A stretch of 64,000 nucleotides of DNA from the NCBI GenBank assembly GCA_964654825.1, contig CAZZKG010000009.1, positions 23,975-87,974 of the forward strand. Reading direction: 5' to 3'. This document shows positions 1-7,371 of this stretch, piece after piece. Every line of letters starts with the position of its first letter. Within the stretch, counting starts at the first letter, position 1. The stretch comes from CAZZKG01 sp964654825. Its GTDB lineage: Bacteria > Gemmatimonadota > CAZMKB01. The notes beneath the pieces are model-generated. The model saw only the letters and a list, made by a program, of their open reading frames with translations, was not told the DNA's origin and searched no databases. The position numbers were made by a program, and so were the translations under genes.

Positions 1-2
1 GT

Positions 3-2189
3 GGTGACGTCGATCACGTGATCGGGAAGGAGCTCGGTCTCCCGTCGATAGCCCCGCTGGATGAGTGTGCACGTTTTCTTGCGCCGTTCAGCTTCCTCTC
101 CGGCAAAAACGCGGTGGGGGAGGAGACCGTCCGGATCATTCTCGACAATCTTGCCGGGAAAGGTCTCCTTGTAGCGACGGAGCAATACCCTCACGTTTAT
201 CCTCACTGCTGGCGGACCGGGGTGGAGCTCGTGTTTCGCCTGGTCGAAGAGTGGTACATCCGCATGGACTGGCGTGATGAGATAAAGAAGATCGTGGATG
301 ACATACGGTGGATACCCGCCTGGGGGAGGGACCGGGAGCTCGAATGGCTGTCAAACATGCGGGACTGGATGATCTCGAAGAAACGCTACTGGGGGCTGGC
401 GCTACCCATATGGGTGTGCGAAAAGTGCGGCAATTTCGACGTGATCGGCGGACACGACGAACTCAGGGAGCGTGCCGTCTGCGGCTGGGACGAGTTCGAA
501 GGCAATTCCCCGCACCGCCCATGGATCGATCATGTGAAGATAGCCTGTCCGGAGTGCGGGGCAAAGTCGCACCGCGTCCCGGACGTCGGGAATCCCTGGC
601 TGGACGCCGGTATCGTTCCGTACTCGACCGTCCACTACAATACCGACCGGGAGTACTGGGCTCAGTGGGTACCAGCCGACCTGGTCCTTGAATGTTTCCC
701 CGGCCAGTTTCGAAACTGGTTCTACAGCCTCCTCGCCCTGAGTACCATGATGGAGGGGATAGCGCCTTTCAAGACACTGATGGGATATGCGCTCGTTCGA
801 GATGAAGAAGGTGCTGAGATGCACAAATCCGCCGGTAACGCCATCTGGTTCGACGATGCGGCCGAAGAGGCCGGTGCCGACGTCATGCGCTGGCTCTTCA
901 TGCGGCACGAACCGACCACGAATCTCGGTTTCGGTTACGGTCCTCTCAAGCAGATACGGGGCAAGTTCATCAACACCCTGTGGAACACATACGGGTTCTA
1001 CATCAACTACGCCCGGATCCTCGGGTTCGTTCCGGGTAAAAATGCAACTCCGTTCCCGACAAGGCCCGATTTCGACCGCTGGATCCTGAGCGAGCTGCAG
1101 AACACCATCAGTGCGTGCAACAGGGAGATCGAAGATTACAACATCCGGGGCGCGGCGATCGCCATCGAAGAGTTCCTCGAGCACCTCTCGAACTGGTACA
1201 TCCGTCACAACAGACGCCGGTTCTGGGATTCTCTCGAAGATCCAGACTGTCGGTCGGCGTTCGAGACCCTGTACGAGTGCCTGTATACACTCATACGGCT
1301 CGCGGCCCCGATAGTGCCGTTTATCACCGAGAAGATCTATCAGAACATGGTCTGTGCCGTGACCCATGGCGCGCCCGAAAGCATCCACCTGACCGATTAT
1401 CCTGAGAGTGACTCCGGGAAAGTCGATGAGATCATCATCGAGGATATGAGAGCGATCATCAGGCTGTACAGTCTCGCTCTGTCGGCCCGGGAGTCGATCA
1501 AGATCAAGGTGCGACAGCCGCTTTCCACGCTCACGATCGGGCCTGCCGATGACATCGAATCACGTGCCGCTGAGCGGTTCGAAGTAATGCTCACGGAAAA
1601 GCTCAACGTGAAACAGCTGGTTGTGAACACGACCGACGTGAAGAGCCCCCTGGGTTTCGATGTAAAGCCGAACTACAAGACACTCGGTCCGCGTGTCGGG
1701 AAAAACATGAAAGCCGTCGCCGGTGCGATAAGTGAGGCTCGTGATCAGCTTATCAGCGAGATCAGAGGCGGTGCTGACAGCGTTTCGCTGATCTGTGATA
1801 GTACCAGGATGAAGCTGGGGAAGGAGGATCTCATCCTGGAAGAGATCCAGCCTGAAGGACAGGTGGTTGCAGAAGATGGTGACACCTGGGTTGCCTTCGA
1901 CATCGACCTCACCGAAGAGCTCAGGACCGAAGGGCTCATGCGCGATGTGCTGCGCAAGCTACAGATCATGCGGAAGGACGAAGGGCTGGAGATCGAGGAC
2001 AGGATCACCATACGCTGGGACACCACCGATCCCTGCCTCGAGAAGGTTTTCTCCCGGTTCGGAGACCTGATGGCCGGCGAACTTCTCGCGGTCGAGATGT
2101 CACGGCTGGAAGGACTGCGCGAGGGGAAGGTCGTTACACTCGGCGACGCCGAGCTTAAGGTGGCGATAGTAAAAGCGTCCGCTTCGTGA
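3..2189 (+). CDS. ileS: Isoleucyl-tRNA synthetase, 3' part (5' end outside window)
   Basis: Class I aminoacyl-tRNA synthetase that charges tRNA-Ile in the cytoplasm. The frame is open from the first base, so the HIGH motif and most of the editing domain lie upstream of the window. Visible are a Cys-x-x-Cys ... Cys-x-x-Cys zinc-type pair (WVCEKC and IACPECG), the catalytic-core segment ending in the KMSKS-loop position, and the long helical anticodon-binding domain with the WYIRHNRRRFW motif. The usual KMSKS reads E-M-H-K-S-A-G-N (about base 820): the second Lys is kept, the first Lys is Glu. The C-terminus resembles the archaeal/eukaryal-type IleRS (IleS2), with no terminal zinc ribbon. Family assignment is firm; the subtype is inference. 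Confidence 0.93.
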   Translation, partial: GDVDHVIGKELGLPSIAPLDECARFLAPFSFLSGKNAVGEETVRIILDNLAGKGLLVATEQYPHVYPHCWRTGVELVFRLVEEWYIRMDWRDEIKKIVDDIRWIPAWGRDRELEWLSNMRDWMISKKRYWGLALPIWVCEKCGNFDVIGGHDELRERAVCGWDEFEGNSPHRPWIDHVKIACPECGAKSHRVPDVGNPWLDAGIVPYSTVHYNTDREYWAQWVPADLVLECFPGQFRNWFYSLLALSTMMEGIAPFKTLMGYALVRDEEGAEMHKSAGNAIWFDDAAEEAGADVMRWLFMRHEPTTNLGFGYGPLKQIRGKFINTLWNTYGFYINYARILGFVPGKNATPFPTRPDFDRWILSELQNTISACNREIEDYNIRGAAIAIEEFLEHLSNWYIRHNRRRFWDSLEDPDCRSAFETLYECLYTLIRLAAPIVPFITEKIYQNMVCAVTHGAPESIHLTDYPESDSGKVDEIIIEDMRAIIRLYSLALSARESIKIKVRQPLSTLTIGPADDIESRAAERFEVMLTEKLNVKQLVVNTTDVKSPLGFDVKPNYKTLGPRVGKNMKAVAGAISEARDQLISEIRGGADSVSLICDSTRMKLGKEDLILEEIQPEGQVVAEDGDTWVAFDIDLTEELRTEGLMRDVLRKLQIMRKDEGLEIEDRITIRWDTTDPCLEKVFSRFGDLMAGELLAVEMSRLEGLREGKVVTLGDAELKVAIVKASAS

Positions 2190-2225
2190 TGATCCCGCCC
2201 CGAATATCTGTGCCCTGACAACATA

Positions 2226-3422
2226 CTAAAGGAGAAACCACGGGTAGACTGTCACACCTTTGCGTTTCAAAGGCTGATCCCCTCCATAGATAAGAGCTGC
2301 AGGTTGCCCTTCTCCATCACCCAAATCCAGCCAGTACCTGAGCCCGTCGAAAAAATCCCCGACTACTGTCCGGGCTGATTTCACCTCGACAGGAATGAGG
2401 TGAGTACCCATATCGATGAGGATATCTATTTCGTGTCCCCCGGAATCCCTCCAGAAGAACAGAGGCGGCTGTTCACCCCGGTGCACGAAGTTCTTGTGAA
2501 ACTCTGAAAGTATGAAACTCTCGAACACGGCGCCCCTCGATGCGTGAGAATAAAGATCCTCCGGACTCCGAATGCGAAGCAGGAAACATAGGAGTCCTGA
2601 ATCCAGGAAATAGAGCTTGGGGCTTTTTACGAGCCTCTTACCGAAGTTCCTGTGATGGGGGCGCAGAAGAGTGATGATGAAGCTTGCTTCGAGAACTGAT
2701 ATCCAGCGCCTCACTGTCGTGTGAGTCACTCCGCAATCCGACGCCAGGCCGGCTGTGTTCAGGAGCTGACCGTTCCGTCCTGCGCAGAGTCTGATGAATC
2801 GACCAAAAGCTTCAAGGTCACCGATTTTGAGCACGTTACGGACGTCACGTTCGAGATATGTCTGGTAGTAGCTTCCAAGCCAGTCGCGGGGTTCCAGGTT
2901 TTTATCGTGTATCCGTGGGTAGAATCCTGCATAGAGAACGTCTTCGAGACTTCGATTCGGCTTTTTCTTCCTTCTCGGCACTCCCCGTCCAAGAGTTTCA
3001 AGTGAGAGAGCCGCACGACCTGAAAGCTCGGCAAGGGAAAACGGCAAAAGGTGAAGCACCGCGCATCGCCCTGCAAGGGATTGTGATATCCTCTCCATGA
3101 GAAGAAAGTTGTGCGAACCTGTGAGAATATACTGACCCGGCCTGTTCGTTTCGTCGACAAGCGTCTGTATGTAGGAAAAGAGATCAGGGGTACGCTGCAC
3201 TTCGTCGAGGATCACCGGACTTCTGAGATGATCGAGAAATCCCCTGGGATCCTCATTGGCGAAATCCCGCTGATCCGGGAGCTCGAGCGAGGCATATGTA
3301 TGGTTTTCGAACACGGCTCTTACCAGTGTTGTCTTGCCCGACTGGCGAGGCCCCGTGACCGTAACAACCGGGAATTGCCCAGCGGCTTCCCGGAGTTTTT
3401 TACCGAGTGTTCGCCGTATCAT
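2226..3422 (-). CDS. ATP-binding protein with C-terminal DUF4143 (AAA_14 family)
   Basis: A stand-alone P-loop ATPase of 398 aa whose cellular role is not established for the family. The N-terminal AAA_14 domain has Walker A GPRQSGKTTL at about residue 24 and Walker B VILDEVQR at about residue 70. The C-terminal DUF4143 domain carries a PD-(D/E)xK-like remnant, EIDILID followed by IPVEVKSA. It is convergent with ileS (36 bp apart) and divergent from the phosphodiesterase gene at 3842. Its promoter at 3460..3488 overlaps a duplicated palindrome, which suggests tight or autogenous control. These genes are often scattered horizontally among bacteria; here the stop and start look intact. Confidence 0.88.
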   Translation of the reverse strand: MIRRTLGKKLREAAGQFPVVTVTGPRQSGKTTLVRAVFENHTYASLELPDQRDFANEDPRGFLDHLRSPVILDEVQRTPDLFSYIQTLVDETNRPGQYILTGSHNFLLMERISQSLAGRCAVLHLLPFSLAELSGRAALSLETLGRGVPRRKKKPNRSLEDVLYAGFYPRIHDKNLEPRDWLGSYYQTYLERDVRNVLKIGDLEAFGRFIRLCAGRNGQLLNTAGLASDCGVTHTTVRRWISVLEASFIITLLRPHHRNFGKRLVKSPKLYFLDSGLLCFLLRIRSPEDLYSHASRGAVFESFILSEFHKNFVHRGEQPPLFFWRDSGGHEIDILIDMGTHLIPVEVKSARTVVGDFFDGLRYWLDLGDGEGQPAALIYGGDQPLKRKGVTVYPWFLL

Positions 3423-3459
3423 GATAAATCCTGATATGCTGATTGAATATTACATATTC

Positions 3460-3488
3460 ATATTACATATTCTGGAATGGGTTGTCAA
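3460..3488 (-). promoter_or_regulatory. Sigma70-type promoter of the DUF4143 ATPase with duplicated palindromic operator
   Basis: Read on the minus strand: TTGACA (3483..3488), 17-bp spacer, TAATAT (3460..3465). The -10 and start region lie inside two perfect tandem copies of a 13-mer, ATATTACATATTC (3447..3459 and 3460..3472). The left copy forms the palindrome GAATAT-TAC-ATATTC (3445..3459). This is a plausible repressor site. Predicted start is near 3453, about 30 bases before the ATG. Confidence 0.6.
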
Positions 3489-3670
3489 GTGTATCTCACC
3501 ATATTCAAGATATCAGGAAGGTAGATTTCTTGATGCTTGCGCGGTTAAGAGTGGTTCTTCGCATTGTGTGGCCTATGATGTCGCCCTCTCCGAACTTATA
3601 TTGAAGAGAAAAATTCGGGTTCGGGCATTGTTGATCAGTGATGGTTATGGGCTTCATCGACACGTTCCTG

Positions 3671-3692
3671 AGACATGATCCAGACATGATCC
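3671..3692. repeat. Two tandem copies of an 11-mer upstream of a promoter
   Basis: AGACATGATCC occurs twice without interruption (3671..3681, 3682..3692), ending 6 bp before the -35 hexamer of the phosphodiesterase promoter. It could be an activator site or a simple duplication. Confidence 0.5.
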
Positions 3693-3698
3693 TGATAC

Positions 3699-3727
3699 TT
3701 GACTGTCGACTTAACTTGTGATATGAT
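3699..3727 (+). promoter_or_regulatory. Sigma70-type promoter of the phosphodiesterase lipoprotein gene
   Basis: TTGACT (3699..3704), 17-bp spacer, TATGAT (3722..3727). The predicted transcript starts near 3734 and leaves a leader of about 108 nt before the ATG at 3842. The surrounding 3423..3841 stretch is AT-rich and holds no gene that I can support. Confidence 0.55.
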
Positions 3728-3841
3728 TGTAAGTTGAAGAAGCACAAAAGGCAAGTAACAACTCTTTACGAAGGAAGCACCAAACAGTTTGTGACATATC
3801 ACCGATACAATGATTGTTCACGTACATGAGGATTTCCAGGG

Positions 3842-5149
3842 ATGAGTTATCTCTCTAAATGTCTGGTTTTTTTTCTCATTCTCATCACCCTTGCGTGCTC
3901 ACATCTCCGGCAAAGAAGGGTCGTGGTAGTGGGTCTGGATGGATTAACCCCCCAGCTTCTCTTTCCCTGGGTAGAGGAGGGAGATCTCCCGGCTTTTAAG
4001 AGTTTGATGAAGACAGGCTCATACGGAATCCTCAATTCCACAACCCCTCCTTCTTCAGCTCCGGCATGGACATCCTGCATCACAGGTGTCGGGCCTGGAA
4101 GACACGGCATATATGGTTTTATACGACTTTTCGGTCAGGCCTGGGACAAATCACCGTCGCAAGGTTTGTCTTTTAACTCTTCCATGTCGAATGAGGCGAA
4201 AACCATCTGGGAGATTCTCGGGAGTATCGGCAAACGTAACATTGCTATCAATGTACCGCTAACATCACCACCATTTGAAATTAACGGAGTCATGATTGCC
4301 GGTTTTCCTCATCCCGAAAAGGCTCCTCTTACCTATCCGGAAGCTTTCGAAGCGGAAATATCCGACTACAGGGCCGATGCTTACGGAATACACTTAGAGG
4401 AAGGGAAGGAGGAGGAATTTCTTTCCGACGTGTACGATATCTCACGCAGACGTGAAATCCTGGCCCTCAAGTTATTAGATGAGAACGACTGGGACCTGTT
4501 CTTCGTCGTGTTCACCATTCCCGATAGAATCCAGCATTACTTCTGGAAATTCATGGATCGGGATCATCCTCTCTATACGGAAGAATCGGGTAGCATATAT
4601 GGTGATGAAATAAAGAAAGTGTATGAATGGGTTGACAGGATTCTGGGAGAATTCATGAACTCACTGTATGATGACACTTCACTTATTGTCATGTCCGATC
4701 ACGGTTTCCGAGTCGTCAAAAAGCAGGTGAATGGAAAAGTAGTCCTCAGTAAAATGAACGATGATTCTGTGTTCGTTGCATATCCGACAGACAACTTCGG
4801 TGTAAAGTACAGAGTAAAGCCGAGGTATCCACTGATAAAAAATGACGAGACAGAGTCCATGAGAAAGCACTTCATTGAGAGAACAATCAACTATCTCAAA
4901 ACGCTCGAAGATCCTCAGAGCGGGACGAAGATCATAGAGAAAGTCTTTACGAAAGACGAGCTCTTCCATGGTCCTCACGCTTCTGCCGCACCCGACATAA
5001 TTGCCATGGAGATGAAAGGATACCTCTTCCTCAACTTGGTAAAGCAGCAGGGCATGAATCTTATTCAAGACCCCCCGGATCCGGACTTCTTCTCCGGTTT
5101 CCATCAGGAAGCAGGGATTGTGTTTATGAATTGCATTACTGCTACCTAA
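3842..5149 (+). CDS. Alkaline-phosphatase-superfamily phosphodiesterase lipoprotein, C-terminally truncated at assembly gap
   Basis: Type I phosphodiesterase/nucleotide pyrophosphatase family, 435 aa as read, probably anchored to a membrane by a lipidated Cys (LACSHL at about residue 19). Metal-site and nucleophile motifs of the superfamily are visible: GLDGLTPQ near residue 30, the SAPAWTSCITG nucleophile region, PDRIQHYFWKF, and VMSDHGFR. The start is ATG with GAGGA 9 bases upstream. The conserved C-terminal block seen in the window's paralogue at 46112 (metal-binding His, then ATIHDVAPTIL and DMDG) is absent: similarity stops after FHQEAGIVFMN, exactly where a 55-bp sequence duplicated across the N gap begins. 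The real gene is therefore probably longer, or the locus is broken. Confidence 0.8.
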   Translation: MSYLSKCLVFFLILITLACSHLRQRRVVVVGLDGLTPQLLFPWVEEGDLPAFKSLMKTGSYGILNSTTPPSSAPAWTSCITGVGPGRHGIYGFIRLFGQAWDKSPSQGLSFNSSMSNEAKTIWEILGSIGKRNIAINVPLTSPPFEINGVMIAGFPHPEKAPLTYPEAFEAEISDYRADAYGIHLEEGKEEEFLSDVYDISRRREILALKLLDENDWDLFFVVFTIPDRIQHYFWKFMDRDHPLYTEESGSIYGDEIKKVYEWVDRILGEFMNSLYDDTSLIVMSDHGFRVVKKQVNGKVVLSKMNDDSVFVAYPTDNFGVKYRVKPRYPLIKNDETESMRKHFIERTINYLKTLEDPQSGTKIIEKVFTKDELFHGPHASAAPDIIAMEMKGYLFLNLVKQQGMNLIQDPPDPDFFSGFHQEAGIVFMNCITAT

Positions 5150-5338
5150 ATCTTATGATGTTGAGAGTTCTCAGCAGGTGGTTNNNNNNNNNNNNNNNNN
5201 NNNNNNNNNNNNNNNNNNNNNNNNNNNNNNNNNNNNNNNNNNNNNNNNNNNNNNNNNNNNNNNNNNNNNNNNNNNNNNNNNNNAATTGCATTACTGCTAC
5301 CTAAATCTTATGATGTTGAGAGTTCTCAGCAGGTGGTT
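5129..5338. other. Assembly gap (100 N) flanked by an identical 55-bp sequence
   Basis: Bases 5184..5283 are exactly 100 N, the conventional placeholder for a gap of unknown size. The 55 bases before it (5129..5183) and after it (5284..5338) are identical. Fifty-five is a common assembler k-mer, so these look like overlapping contig ends that were not merged, or a branching repeat node. The base order here should not be trusted. After the gap one frame stays open to a TGA at 5423..5425 (about 46 codons); it could be the tail of a lost gene. Confidence 0.9.
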
Positions 5339-5448
5339 GCTCGCCATCCAGGCGAACGCTCTCCTGCCCCCTTGCATGAAACCCTGAAGATTAATAGTTT
5401 AGAAGACCGGACAGACACGGGTTGACAGATCACAGCCGGAGGAGCGCA

Positions 5449-6453
5449 ATGGAGGACTCGGAAAGGACTCGGGACGAACAGGCCGTCATCGAGATCAGAG
5501 AGGCACGGGAGAAGATCCACAGGGAAATCGGAAAGGTCATCATCGGGCAGAAGGAAATCATCGATCATCTGCTCATCAGCCTTTTCTCAGGCGGACACTG
5601 TCTCGTTGTGGGGGTGCCCGGGCTGGCGAAAACACTAATCGTCAGCTCACTCTCCGAAATTCTCGACCTCGAGTTCAACAGGATCCAGTTTACACCCGAC
5701 CTGATGCCTTCTGACATAACGGGTACCGATATCATACAGGAAGAATCAGGGACCGGCTCGAGGGGATTCAGGTTTATCCCGGGACCTGTCTTTGCAAACG
5801 TAGTCCTCGCGGATGAAATCAATCGAACACCTCCCAAAACACAGTCGGCGCTGCTGCAGGCGATGCAGGAGCACCAGGTCACCACGGGGGGTGTCACCAG
5901 AGACCTCCAGGAACCGTTCTTCGTGCTCGCCACACAGAACCCGATCGAGCAGGAAGGGACGTACCCTCTGCCCGAAGCACAGCTCGATCGATTCATGTTC
6001 ATGCTGTACATCTACTATCCGAAAGTGGAAGAAGAAATAGAAATCGTCCAGACCACCACCGGCGGATACAGACCGGCCCTCGACAAAGTAATGAGCGGGG
6101 ATGACATCGTGCGGCTTCAGGAACTCGTGAAAAAAGTTCCGGTGAGTGATGAGATCGTACGTTACGCGGTGAACCTCGCGAGCGGCACCCGGCCCGATAA
6201 TCCGGAAACGCCGGAGTACATGAAGGAGTTCATCGCATGGGGTGCCGGACCGAGAGCTTCCCAGTACCTCATCCTGGGGAGTAAAACCAGAGCTGTTCTC
6301 CTCGGCAGGTACACCCCGACGGAGGAAGATGTCCGAGCCGTCGCCCGCCCGGTACTGCAGCATAGGATCGTCACCAACTTCAACGCGGAGGCGGAGGGGG
6401 TGAAGATCGATTCACTCCTCGACCGGTACCTCGACCATCGCAGGACGGAATAA
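5449..6453 (+). CDS. MoxR-family AAA+ ATPase
   Basis: Cytoplasmic AAA+ chaperone-like ATPase (334 aa) of the MoxR group, which acts with von Willebrand A proteins in maturation of envelope or metal-dependent complexes. It has Walker A GVPGLAKTL, Walker B VVLADEINRTPPKTQ, sensor FVLATQNPIEQEGTYPLPEAQLDRF, and the C-terminal lid domain. I place the start at ATG 5449 because GGAGGAG lies 4 to 10 bases upstream; an in-frame TTG at 5422 has no such site. It is the first gene of a four-gene run (MoxR, DUF58, BatA-like, mfd) with only 3 bases between each pair. No clear promoter is visible before it, possibly because of the nearby gap. Confidence 0.95.
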   Translation: MEDSERTRDEQAVIEIREAREKIHREIGKVIIGQKEIIDHLLISLFSGGHCLVVGVPGLAKTLIVSSLSEILDLEFNRIQFTPDLMPSDITGTDIIQEESGTGSRGFRFIPGPVFANVVLADEINRTPPKTQSALLQAMQEHQVTTGGVTRDLQEPFFVLATQNPIEQEGTYPLPEAQLDRFMFMLYIYYPKVEEEIEIVQTTTGGYRPALDKVMSGDDIVRLQELVKKVPVSDEIVRYAVNLASGTRPDNPETPEYMKEFIAWGAGPRASQYLILGSKTRAVLLGRYTPTEEDVRAVARPVLQHRIVTNFNAEAEGVKIDSLLDRYLDHRRTE

Positions 6454-6456
6454 ATC

Positions 6457-7368
6457 GTGAAATCCCTGAAGAGTGACGAGGAGAGGATCCAGTTCCTCGA
6501 TCCGGAAGCCGTCTCGAGGCTCGGAGGTCTCGAGCTCATCGCACGGCTCGTCGTGGAAGGGTTCATTACGGGACTGCACCGGAGCCCGTATCACGGATTC
6601 AGTGTCGAGTTCGCCGAACACAGGCCATACATGGCAGGCGATGAGATCCGGTTCATCGACTGGAAGGTGTGGGCGAAGACCGATCGATTCTACGTGAAGG
6701 AATTCGAGGAAGAGACGAACCTCCGGACATACATCGTTCTCGACTCATCAGCATCTATGGAATTCACATCGGGCGGGGTGACCAAGTTTCGGTATGCGGT
6801 GATGCTTGCCGGCGCTCTCTCATATCTAATGTTGAGACAGCGGGATGCAGTCGGACTCGTCCTCTTCGATGAGAAAGTGAGGAAGTTCATCGGTCCCCGG
6901 GCGGCCCGCACACAAATCAGAGTGCTTCTCAGGACAATGGCTGACGCGCGACCCGGGAGAAAGACCCGCCCCCTCGATCCGTTCAGGGAACTCGCCGGGC
7001 GTATCAAGAGAAGAGGGCTTATCGTGGTTATCTCCGATCTCCTCACCGATCCTCAGGACGTCACCCGTGCTCTCCTGTACTTCAAACACCAGAACCACGA
7101 AGTCGTCGTCTTTCATGTTCTCGATCCGATGGAGCTCGAGCTCGACATGAAACAGGAAGCGATCTTCAGAGATATGGAAACGGGCGAGACGGTGCAGGCT
7201 GTCCCCTGGGAGATACAGCGGGACTACCGGGGGTCTGTTAACAGAATGATCGAATCATACCGGAGGGAGCTCCGGGCGGCCCATATAGACTACCAGCTCG
7301 TAACAACCCGGGTCCCGTTCGTGGAAACACTCACTCATTACCTCGTCAAGAGAGCACGCCTGGGGTAG
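6457..7368 (+). CDS. DUF58 domain protein (vWA-like partner of MoxR)
   Basis: 303 aa, GTG start 3 bases after the MoxR stop. The DUF58 signature with the PYHGFSVEFAEHRPYMAGDEIRFIDWKVWAKTD block is near residues 45-80. A vWA fold follows with an intact MIDAS motif, D-S-S-A-S in VLDSSASMEF, at about residue 93. DUF58 proteins are the usual neighbours of MoxR and BatA; the trio is thought to work in envelope stress or in assembly of exported complexes. There is no signal peptide or membrane helix, so it is probably cytoplasmic, contacting the membrane-anchored vWA protein encoded next. Confidence 0.93.
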   Translation: MKSLKSDEERIQFLDPEAVSRLGGLELIARLVVEGFITGLHRSPYHGFSVEFAEHRPYMAGDEIRFIDWKVWAKTDRFYVKEFEEETNLRTYIVLDSSASMEFTSGGVTKFRYAVMLAGALSYLMLRQRDAVGLVLFDEKVRKFIGPRAARTQIRVLLRTMADARPGRKTRPLDPFRELAGRIKRRGLIVVISDLLTDPQDVTRALLYFKHQNHEVVVFHVLDPMELELDMKQEAIFRDMETGETVQAVPWEIQRDYRGSVNRMIESYRRELRAAHIDYQLVTTRVPFVETLTHYLVKRARLG

Positions 7369-7371
7369 ACG

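Noticed and set aside
402..1388. Long minus-strand open frame (328 codons) inside ileS
   Set aside because: It lies opposite the conserved IleRS reading frame and has no family resemblance; a product of high-GC third positions.
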